Source: Lunularia cruciata (Eukaryota; Streptophyta; Marchantiopsida; Lunulariales; Lunulariaceae). From it: a DNA stretch of 64,000 nucleotides. Positions 35,201 to 47,200 of this stretch are shown here, one piece after another (position 1 is the stretch's first letter; the number at the start of each line of letters is the position of its first letter). The stretch is from positions 40,687,473-40,751,472 of the forward strand of contig OX419758.1 of the NCBI GenBank assembly GCA_948567375.1, read 5' to 3'. Below the pieces are notes generated by a model. It saw nothing but the letters and a program-made list of their open reading frames with translations, was not told the origin of the DNA and did not search any database. A program made the position numbers and the translations under genes.

Positions 35201-38200
35201 ATAGAACGGAAATTGATACGTTCATCAGTAGCATCTGCAGTAAACTAGCATACATCATGGAAGAAGAACAAAGAGGTAACATGGAACAGATTAAGCATCT
35301 GGAGGAGGATCATCGAGCGAGTAGGAAAGTCCAACCGAAAGAAATGGGGACACATAGAGCGAGTAGGCAAAACGTAGCTTTAGTGGAGGATGGGTGGAGT
35401 GGAGCGCAGTGGGAGAGGAGTGGATATGAGATATGAGAGCAGAAGCTGTTCAAGGAACGGGAGATCTGGCACTCATAAAGTGCATATGAAGTGCATGTGT
35501 AATGGCAATGAAATGAATGTAAATTAAATGAAAAGAACAAGCGGAAAGAACATGAAGTGAAACACGCAGATTAAAAATAAGGCAAAGGACTGGATATCGG
35601 GACATGAGAACAGAAGCCGTTCGAGGAACGGGAGATCCAGAACTCATTGAATGCAAATGAGATTCATGATATGGAATGTATACAAAAAATGTGCTAGTCG
35701 AAATGTGCTAGGCAAAGGACTGGATGTAGAGAAACGAGGACAGAAGCCGTTCATCAAACGGGAGATCCAGAACTCATTGAATGCAAATGATGTGCACGAT
35801 ATGTAATGTAAACAAGATAATGAACATCTGGTCGAATTAAAGCATGAGTAAATGTAACCTGGAAGCAATGTAATAGCAACACCTATATCCTAGTTGCATG
35901 CATCGAATAAACAGAAACAGGACACCTGCATATATAGGGAAAAAACATCATCGAATGAAAGCCTAAGTAATGTCACTTGGAAACAATTTAATAGCAACAC
36001 CTATATCTGAGATTCATGCATCGAAGAAGCGGAGATAGAACACCCACATAAGTAGAGAAATAAAATCAACAGGAAGAAACGGCAAAGGACTGGATATTGT
36101 AAGTACTTAATATATCTGTGTAATGGAATACAGAAACCGTTGTAAACAAACCGGTTCCATACCCACGTCTGACCGGACCGACTCTGACTCTGAAATATGA
36201 TGGTCACCCAGTAAGGTTTATAATAGATGGAGGTGGTGACTTTCTACATCTCTAGATAGCCACAGAAACCACTAGAATAAACTAGTTGGAATGGTAAAAT
36301 CCAACACGTATGGACCCAGAGATCGGCACCTCCAAAGTGAAGTTCTCAATACGGTAAGGCATGAAGCCTGTCTCATCGTTGGATAGAAGAATAAGGCAAG
36401 TCCCCAGACTTCCCCCTGCCGGACCAGCACCCTCCGCTACACCAGCTGACCCTCCAACGATACTAACTTCCACTCGCAACATCTGTGTGGCACCTGTTGT
36501 ATGATTCCGAACCTTAACTTGTGTATCGCCAAGCCGATCTGGAGCGAAACCACCGGACCAGTCCCATCCGTGCTCATCGATCCGCACAGATACCAAGAAT
36601 TCTCTGTAGAATAGCGAACGGGTGAGCTACCATTTCAGAATGAGCGTCCTAAAAGAAGACGCCAGTTTACAGGAGAAAATATTTTCGAGCAGACTCGACC
36701 AAATTGCCAATTCGTCAGCCATATCACATAGGTAGCTGACAAACTGAACCAAAAACAATCTTTTCAAATCAACATGCTTGACAAAAGGTATTTATTTTAA
36801 AACCATGTCCAATTTAGAGCTTCTATACACCAGCGCTTTTATGGAGTTACGTACATAATATACAGGCAGACTGCCAATGAATACTGTTCCCGGACACGTG
36901 ACCAATGATGGGCCTTCTCTCAATCCAGTTACCTATATATACCGGGGAGGAAAAATGGACGGCATCCACACTGACAAGGATAATATTCAGAATTGTGCAG
37001 AATGAACGACTACTTCGCTCGTAGTTTCACACAAGTAAAGTAAGATAGCTTGTTAAGTTTACCTGCTTACGTCATGCCAATGCAAGTGAGTATGTTTCCC
37101 CGTTTCAAGCCGCTGAAATGCATCCGTTGCTTGTTGTTTATAGCAAAGAACCTGCTTGGAGACATTCGCTACCACAAACCTACACAGGTAACAACGTAAT
37201 AATTATTACATCTGATGTGCACAAAAAGATTACCAACCATCTCGATTGTATGGCCGTGCAAGCCGCAGGATCAAAAACGAACAAATGAAAGATCAAAACC
37301 ACAACGTTCACATTAAGTTATAGCGAGGAGAAATAACGAAGCAGTAGTCTCAAGCTTTGACTGACTCCTGGTACTCACCGTGGCCTAAAGGTTATAGTCT
37401 TAGTCTTCCCCGCGCAGGAGCCTAAGGCCGGAGTGGATATCATGGCAACGATGTAAGCCCCGTTGCTGTCTGGTTGCGGAATACTGACGACATTTATGCC
37501 CCCTGGTGGTTCCAGCAAAAACGGCCGTGACCACATTACTTCGGAGAAATCCTTTCTAGCAAGCTCTGTAGGACGTACACGCACAACCCTGGCTCGCAAA
37601 TGAGGTTCACTTGAATCTGTCCCTTGTGTAGGCGAATACATAATCATTCTGTTGCTGGATTTCACCGGATCCTTTGTCCGGTGCTGTGCATTCCAGCCCT
37701 GTATGCCTTCTGTATGAATTTCCTTTTGCTTTACCGGACGCTGTTCTGGCTTTGAACTGGAATACCTGCCGAGATGATTCCGGTATGTTGTACTGAGTCT
37801 ATTCGATCGTCTCACAACTGTTTCTGTTACTTCTGGTTCAGGTACTTCGTAAGCACCTCGTAGACCCCTAACAGCACCAAAAAATCGAGAACCTGCTAAA
37901 GTGATTTCCTCATTCATGGCTTTGTCACTCCCTGGTCCTCCGAGGTGCTGTTCTATTCCAGATGAGATATCGACATCACCATCCATGACTGCTAAGTTCA
38001 AATAACTGCAGTTGTAGAGCCAGAATGGAGAGGAGATACGGAACTCCCTTGCCCCACTCACTAGATCTATCGTTGTCTCCAACTCGATACTCACCGAAGA
38101 ATCTGTACAGAGACAATGAATAAGTAACTGGTGCAGAGTTGAAATCTTACTAACTTTTAGTATAAAATACAGAGACAATGAATAAGTAACTGGTGCAGAG

Positions 38201-41200
38201 TTGAAATCTTACTAACTTTTAGTATAAAATGTAGTGCAAAACTTGCATAAGCAACCTAGCACTGACATCTCAGTTCCATCCTCATAGAGATGTTTAGTCA
38301 GTAGTTGATTCTTCCAATGATCACCCTGATATCGGGAAGCAAGGATTCTTGGTCTGGGTCGTGTAATCTGAAATGAGTGAACTGGACAGAACGTACATGT
38401 TTGGATTTCTGGTTTGAGGGTAAGAGCTTCAGTGAAGGTTATTCTTGTATCTTGTGCCGTGGGTCCCGCCATATCTTTAGTACAGAGAGCTGCATTTGTA
38501 ACTTTCACCGCAGCTGGCAGATACGATGGAGCCTCGATAGTCAAACTCAGGTCGTGCATTGTGTCAATGTCATACACGAATATTGAGTCACCCTGCAATG
38601 CAAGTACAAGCAAAGGTAAACTCACAAAAGATAACCAGAAGGATAAAAAGGCTCAAAAGAAACCCATCACGGTGAAAAGAAGGCATTAAAATGCACCTCA
38701 AGCAATCACCTATTTAGCATTGACTTACGTAATTGAAAACTCGGTAGGAAAAATGAGTATATCCGTGCATGTTTACTTCCGTAAACGATTTATACACCGC
38801 GAGACTAGATGAATCATAAGTAGCATCTACGCAAAGTACCGGCACGCGACTGAGGATGCAAATTCACACCCCACTACCGAATTGATAGCAACGTTTTGAG
38901 CAAAAGGGAAAATTGTCATATCGTAGAAAAGCGAGAAGTTCGCTGCCATATACTTGCCTCTGGAGCATATACACTGCAGACTACACCAGCTCCACTCTCG
39001 ATTTTCACGGTCAATTTCGAGGGCAAGCAATTTTTCACCAGCAGTGGTGCTTTGATAGAAATATCCCAAAACATGCAGTTCTTTTTGGCATCCGAACTGT
39101 TCGACATCCCTAAGCCAAAACTTTCTCTTGCTTCAGCTCGCCCAGTTGCATAATTTTGCCCTGCTTTACCTTGAGACACGACATCAGCCTCCGCATCTGG
39201 AACAAGATGATTTTCGACTGTGATGCAGCACCGAAAAGCACCATCAACTGGATGATAGGGATAGCAAACAACTGGTCGGTGAACCCCAACTTGTGATTCC
39301 GGCGGCTGAAGTAGATTTGGCAGCAACTGTGGTTCACTCCATAAATAAATGCTGCCAATTGGTCTCCACCTTATACGTCCAGTTCCCGCGAGATGGACAG
39401 GAAGGGCCATCACATGTCCAGGAAGAATAGGATCCATGACCTGGAAAACATAATAGCGACGGAACTACTTCACATCCCTCTAAGAAAGATCTGGCCACAC
39501 AAAATCCCAGCCTCTGCAACGTTTGTTTGAAGTCCAGACGATGAAAACAAAGGAGCTCAGAAGAAGCCAAATGGCGACACAAAAACAGGAAGCAGAAGTA
39601 CCTTTGGTGATAAAACAAATGGGAGATCAAACCGAAGCTCCAAAGCGACAGAGGTCGTATTTACGACTGACACCTGGATGATTGAAGGAGCAAGTACAGA
39701 TGGAATCATTAATATCTAATGCTTTTGCTGAGATCAGAAGTTACCAGCAGACCAGGGTATTGCGATCCACTGTATAATCCAATCGTTACAAAATCATCAG
39801 ACAGATACCCAACTAAGTCTACCTACCATGGAGCACAGCCGCACTAGCTTGCTGTAGCGTTGTGCAGTAACCTCAAAGTAGACAGGAGCATGGAAAGATT
39901 CTCCTTTCTCCGATTCTATTTCCTGAAAGGATCCCTGGTTATGACGACTTCCCCCGTCCCCAGTGTCGCCCTCCGAGAAGACTGCTTCAAAAGATCTGGA
40001 ACCCACAAGATCAATAGACATTGGTTTCGACGGTCTAGAAGTCCCCTCCAACTGTACACAGATCCTTCTGTGAAGCTGCATCATGTTAAACATCTTCTTG
40101 GCATTGTACTGATCAGCAGCAAGGCCAGCCTTCCGTCTGTGAAACACTTCGTCTAGACCCTCCTCGACAAATAATGGAACAGAACAGCCCGGTTGGACAA
40201 TTTCTCCACCTCCTAATCCCCAGGGACTCTTTGTAGACAGAAGATAATCTTCTTCTTCACTATCGTTGTTCTTAGCAGAACCTACAAGCCAGTAGCAAAG
40301 TGGAATGCCTGTATCATTTTGAAGCCAATACGGTGCAAACCGCCTCATCGACATGCCTTCAGTTGATTGAGAATCTCTCATGTTGAAATCCGTTGATAAC
40401 TCTTCGCTGTTGCTACCTTTAAAGGAATCATTAAACATCTCCACTGCTCGAGACACGGCCTGGGACAAACAACAAAAACAAACAGATAATATCTTCAACA
40501 ACAAATCAATAGTGGTTTGAAAAAGGAGATCTCAGTTGACTGGCTGACCGAGCTAAAAAGTGCAGTCAGGATTGTGCGGATGATATTGGTAGATGAGAGC
40601 AGAAGCCGTTCTGGGAACGGGTGATCCAGAACTCATTAAATGCATATGAAAGGTAACCAAGATATGTTCAATACGAGAAGATTGAGGAATCCCTAAAGTA
40701 AACATGCAGCGAATGTAACCTGAAGCAAAGGCATAATAGCAACATATCGAGAACACTATATATCGGAAAAAGGCGACCGCATAGGAAAAATGAAGGATGG
40801 GAAGACCCCATCAAGCCGTACAAGGGAGAGACAAAAAAGGTAACATGGGGCTAAGCCCCAATAGAGTCTGTATGAGAAATCTGCCCTACCGCACCTAAGA
40901 TATATATATCTAACACTATATACTAGGAACACTATATATTAGGAAATGAGTTTAGAAGCCGTTCGAGGAACGGGATATCCTCAACGCATTAAGTGCAAAA
41001 TATATGTATCTAAACTAGTAAGCAACGAGAACACTATATATTGGTATACGAGAACGGGTTATCCAGAACTCATGAAGTGCAAATGATCGATTAGCAATAT
41101 GTACATGAATCACAATGCTAGATATCCAGAACTCATGAAGTGCAAATGATCGATTAGCAATATGTACATGAATCACAATGCTAGAGTAGTGTGAAATCCC

Positions 41201-44200
41201 TAAGGTAGAATGCATTGAATGTAACCTGCAGCAAAAGCATAATTGAAACAGATTGAGAATAACCAACGGCGTACGGCTGGAGTCGGGTAGGAGCACTGTA
41301 GACACAAGAGGGCGAAGCAGGAAGCAGTCAAAGAGCGAAGGGGAAAATACTAGGGAGGGAATTAGCTGGGGAATGGAGGAGTGGAACAAAACAAGAGTTC
41401 TCGGATGATGTGGCTGCAGAAACGGGTCGAAGTGTTAAAAGGGTAACGAGAGCGAAGCATAGGAGGACAGGATATAGAGTATCTCACAACCTGCACTATG
41501 GACGCTGGAGTCCTGAGACGCTAAACAGCTAAGGGAAGCAGAAGGCGGCCATATATATGAGAACACTATATATAAAAAAACAACTAGTAAACAACGTGTA
41601 TTCGGTAACAGCTATGCAACAGAATTCGAGAAATATAATCCATTGGCAATCGACCACCTATAAGCAACGGGTGAACGAATAAAATCAGCTACAGTCTGGA
41701 GTCGGGCAGGAACACTGGAGATCGAAAGCCAAGTATGAACCATGAAGCAGGCAAAGAGCGTGTGAAAATTAATAGGGATGGAATTAGTTGAGGACGGGAG
41801 GAGTGGAGCAATGAGGGAGCGGAGTGGATGGTGTTTATTCTCAGACGGATCAAAGCATAACAAGCCAATCGAAAGAGGACTGGATAGAGTATATCGCAGC
41901 AAGTGCTATGGACACTTGAGTCCTGAAATGCTAAACAACTGAAGGAAGTAGAAGGCGGCCATAGTAAACCTCCCTGAAAGCACATGCGACTTCATCAGTT
42001 CCTCACGCAGTGCCGAAGTAGCTGAGCAAGAGTCAGTACCCCTCGTACCGAGTTTCTGCTCGAAAACTCATGAGTGCCAAGGCAAACTCGGTCGCTCCCC
42101 AAAGTGCCACTCCATAGTAGTAAGAAAGTTGAGAAAAGAACAGACTGAAAATTATGTGTCGACCAGAAATGTCATGTAGAATCTATCATAAAATGCTCGC
42201 ACTGGAAATAAAAGAAGCAAGCAAAAGTGTAGGGAAAGGAGTAATCGCAATAATCCTAGCAGCAGAATGAGAACGAGCCAAGAAAGAAATGAACCACTGT
42301 GAGCAGGAGAAGGGAACGAATCGAGACATACCTCGTGAATCCCTGAGATCAAAAACATCGATTAGTAGAGACATATCCAGGACAGTATTAAATGATGCAG
42401 TTGTACAGAAAAAGCTCGTTAATCATACGAGAGGGGAGAAAAAAAGAAGTATAAATGCACGGGAAGGGACGATCCAAACTCCAACGGGGAATGCAAGGCC
42501 GAAGAGTAAGAAGGACGAAGAGCAAATAGGAAAGAACAGGATGAAACAACGAAGGGGGAGTATGACAGCAAGAGAGGCAATATCAGCCTCGGATGAAGTG
42601 AGGGACAGGGTGGGCCTACGTGTCAGGAAGCACACAGTCCATGATTGTGCGGATGATATACGAGTACTATGAGCCTATGAGCCGTTCTGCGAACTGCTTC
42701 TGCTCCCAATACTCATGGATGATAGTTTATAACACATCCGGGTTATGAACAAATTCAAGTTACCGCTACCCCGGTCAACCAATCTGACAACAATTCGGTG
42801 ATTAAGTAGGCACTCCTCCCATAGCAGACCCGTAGAATTACAAAAACTAGGAAATAAATCGGATTCTATCAAGGACCACATTTGCCTATGATGTTAGTTG
42901 TGATAATCTCTAGTTTAGTGACTAGATACATGACTAGGCTAGATACATGATTAGGATAGATACATGATTAGGATAGATACATGATTAGACTAGATACATG
43001 ATTAGGCTAGATACATGATTAAGGTGAAGTGAGGGCGCAGCCTCAATTAGGGCTCTGCAAAGCAACCTGCTAGAGCTTGCTTGTGCATATATATGAGTGC
43101 TCTCTGCTCATTTTATGGTAAGTTCTCATACAAGGATCATTCCCAGCACCTTGTACCTTGTTTAAGGTGTGTTCTATGCTGCTTCCCACTGGGGTACCTT
43201 TCATGCTGCGTGAATGCTGCTGTGTACTATCTTTGAAAGTTCTGAGAGAGAGTGAGTTGAATATTGCTGAGTGCAATCAGGAGTGTCTACTCTGGTGAGA
43301 CTAGGAAGCTGAGTGCTATGATGTCTGATACATCAGAAGTCAGAATGACTGAGGATAGACCATCTACTTCAAAGACTAGGAAGAAAGGTTCTCATCAGGT
43401 TATGGGCCCACAATCACCATTGGGGTTGATAGGAGAACTCAGAGAACTAGAGAAACTAGGAAACACTAATTACAAAGCCTGGGCTTTGGATGTGAAGTGT
43501 ATCCTAGACAGTTATGATTGTTTGGACTTGGCATTAGAAGCTCATGATATAGATGAGCTTGAGTCCAACAAGGAGGAGAGAATCAAGCATTCTACTACTA
43601 GGAGGTTTCTGCTAAGGGCTATGCAAGAGCCAGTCAGAGACCTAGTAGACACTTATGTTTGGAGTTGGGAGATCTGGCTCAAACTCAAGAATTTTTACTC
43701 TGTTGAGAGGCTGGAAAGTTCCAGTAGGATCTGGGATGGGATGTGGAACACTAAACTTGCAGATGGTGAAGACTTTACTTTGCACTTGTCAAAGTTACAG
43801 AAGGTCTTCAAGAGTGTCAAGGAGGATGGGTGTCCCCTTACAGAGAATATGAGATCAACCATCTCTTGAGGACTCTCCCTCCAAGGTACCAGCCTATCAA
43901 AGTAGCTCTAAAAGTTCTACCTGTTGAAGTTGTCACATGGGATTATGTGATAAACACATTGCTGGTGTTTAGCAAAGACAGAGAGGACCTAGAGATGAAG
44001 TTTAATGATTTGGGAGATTCTGCTCTGTTCAGTGCTTCTTCTCAGTCAAGGAGAGTGCCAGATAGAAGAGTGAGCAAACCAGAGCAATCCAGAGTGAGTA
44101 AATCTGGTAAAGGGGTTAGTAGTGTTGCTAACATGATCTGTTATTTCTGTCATGAGAAAGGTCATGTTGCACCTATATGTCCCAAGAGAGGAGAAAGGAG

Positions 44201-47200
44201 AGAACGAGAGCTGAAGAAGGTAGGAAAGGGACCTCAACCAGTAAGAGGTCGAAAATTTCCGAGTTCAGCTTACAACACAGAGGAGTGCAATGAGATAAAA
44301 AGCGATGAGGAGGGGTACTCAGCAGAAGAGCTAGATTGTGGAATGTTGGCAGAATCGCAGTTGTCCACAAACAGTTCTGGATGGTTCTTGGATTCTGGAG
44401 CCACCTCTCATATCTGTTACCAGAAAGAGCTGTTCTCAACTCTTCAACATCTGAAGATTCCCAAGAGTGTTCGTTGTGGACCTGGGATTCTAAATCCAGT
44501 GTTAGGAACTGGCAAAGTTCCTATTGCCTTCATGGGAAGATCTTACACAAGTTCTTGTAAGAGCTATTTGGAAGATGTGCTCTATGTTCCAGATTACACC
44601 AAGAACTTGATATCAGTACATCGCCTCATGGAGCATGGAGTGGATGTTCTGTTTGAAAGCAACAGAAATCAATGCACTTTGAAGAAAGGAGAGCTGGTCC
44701 TTGGATATGGCACTGCCAGAGGGAAGCTGTTCAAGTTGATGGAAGCTGATTGTTCTGATTCTGCATTGGTAGCAGAAAACAGAAATGATATCCATCTGTG
44801 GCATTTGAGGTTAGGGCACTTGTCAGTGCAAAACCTATATGCTTTAGAGAAGGTAGTGGATGGGTTGAAACTGGATCCCAAAGGAAAACTCGAGTTCTGC
44901 ATTGGGTGTGCAGAAGGTAAGGCACACAAGGCTCCTATCCCCAAGAAATCTTCATCTAGAGCTTCTGGTCTTCTAGATGTCATACATTCTGATGTATGGG
45001 GATACATGACTGAGAAGTCATTGAGTGGAGCAGCCTACTATATTTCCTTTGTGGATGATTACAGTAGAAAGAGCTTTATCTATCTCATGAAAAGCAAGGA
45101 TGAAGTGCTGCGAAAATTCCAGAAGTTTGTAGCCATGGCTGAGTTGCAGACTGGGAGGAAAGTCAAGCGATTGAGAACAGATGGAGGCAGAGAATACAGG
45201 AATGAGGAATTCCTCTCCTTTCTGTCAGAGAAAGGAATCCTTCTTGACTGTACAGCCAGAGACAGTCCTGCACAGAATGGAGTTGCAGAAAGGTTGAATA
45301 GGACACTGGTGGACAAAGCATTGGCCATGCTCCAACATGCCAAGCTGGAGAGAAAGTTTTGGGGTGCTGCAATTAGCACTGCAAATTACCTTAGAAATAT
45401 CAGTGGTACCACAGCATTGCAAGGAAGAACTCCTGAAGAATGCTGGAGTGGTAAGAAACCTAATCTTTCAGCTTTGAAGGTTTTTGGATGTCTTGCCTAT
45501 GTTCATATTCCCAAGGAGCAAAGGAGGAAGTTCACAAAGAAAGCTGAGAGAATGCTCTTTGTAGGATATGAAGAGGGACTGAAAGGATATCTTCTGTACA
45601 ATCCTAAGTCTAGACAGATCATCAGAAGTAGAGATGTACTCTTTGATGAATTGAGGACTTGGAGTGAGAACAGTGATGAGTTGCAGAAGCAAGCTGATCA
45701 GTATGATCAGCCTGATCGACCTATCTTCCCAAGCTGCAGAGTCAGTTTTTCAGATAAATCATCAGAAGAGCAATCTCTACCTGAAGCTGATGGTTCACCA
45801 AAGGAGAGTCTGAAGGTGTACACAAGGAGGCCTAAACAGACGGTGGTATCTGATTCTGATACTACAGAAGAAGACTCCAAGAAGCAGACTGCAGATGCAG
45901 AATCTCTGAGTGAGATTCCGGAGATGTCAAAAGATGACATGAAACTTCTCGGCACAGAGCCAAGAAGATCACAGAGAGATAGAAAACCTATTGACAGACT
46001 TAGCTTTCTATCAGAAGAGATGTTAGATAAATCTTACATCTGTCATGAAGATTGTGATCCAGACACTTTACAGCAAGCTTTGCTCAGACCAGATTCGAGT
46101 CAGTGGGAGTTGGCTATAGCAGAAGAGAAGAAGTCTCTTCAGACTAATGGTACATGGGTACTAGCTGATTTACCACCAGGTAGGAAAGCAATTGGTTGTA
46201 AATGGGTTTTCAGGGTCAAACGTGGAGCTGAGAATGAGATCCTGAAGTACAAGGCAAGACTTGTTGCAAAGGGCTTCAATCAGAAAGCATCAATAGATTA
46301 TTCAGAAACTTTTGCACCAGTTGCCAGGTATGGATCTATTCGCATGCTTCTAGCTCTTGCTGCAGAGAGAGATTGGGAAGTGGAGCAGTTAGATGTGAAA
46401 ACAGCTTTTCTCAATGGAGATTTGAGAGAGACTATCTACATGGATGCTCCAGATGGATATACTGAAGGCAAAGGAAAAGTATGCTTGCTTAAGAAGGCCT
46501 TATATGGTCTTAAGCAAGCTCCTAGAGCCTGGTATGAGAAACTAGACTCATACTTGAGAGAGCAGGATTTCAAACGAGCAGATTCTGACATGAGTGTGTA
46601 TACTCGAGATGATGTATACATAGCTGTATATGTAGATGATCTACTACTGTTGGGGAACAGTGAATCTATCAAAGGAGTGATAGATTTCTTGTGTTCTGTT
46701 TTTGAGATGACTGTTCTTTGTCCTGTAAAACTCGTTTTGGGAATCAAAGTGAGCAGAGATAGAGAAGCAGGATGGATCCGAATTAGTCAACCACAGTATG
46801 TGAGATCCATACTAGCTAAGTATCAGATGACAGAGGCGAATCCTGTCTCTACACCTCTTGATCTGGTGTGGAAGCACAGCAGAATCATAGATGGGGAGAT
46901 GAATCTCTGTGACAAAGTGTTGTATCAGAGTGCTCTTGGTTCTCTAATGTTTATCATGGTCTGTACAAGACCAGATATCTGCTATGCAGTGGGAGCACTA
47001 GCTAGATATACTAGCAACCCTGCACAAGTACATTGGAAAGGTATAAAGAGAGTATTCAGGTACTTAAAGGGTACTCAAGATGCATTCTTGGAGTACAGAA
47101 AGCAAGGAAACATACTTGCTTCTACACTTGAAGCATATACAGATGCTAGTTGGGGAGATGACACAAATAACAGTAGATCAACTAGTGGATATGTCATCAT

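Noticed and set aside
35600-35660. Family R as a tRNA-derived SINE, because GTTCGAG resembles part of a B box.
   Set aside because: No A box at the right distance, no tRNA-like fold and no A-rich tail were found. The GTTCGAG is only one loop variant of the hairpin.
34620-36200. Regularly recurring units in an intron, considered as a CRISPR-like array.
   Set aside because: Spacing is irregular, units are long and diverged, and the context is a plant nuclear gene.
42289-42672. A 127-residue open frame in the long R module.
   Set aside because: The colinear copy at 14.1-15.4 kb does not keep the frame, and the composition is purine-biased repeat DNA.
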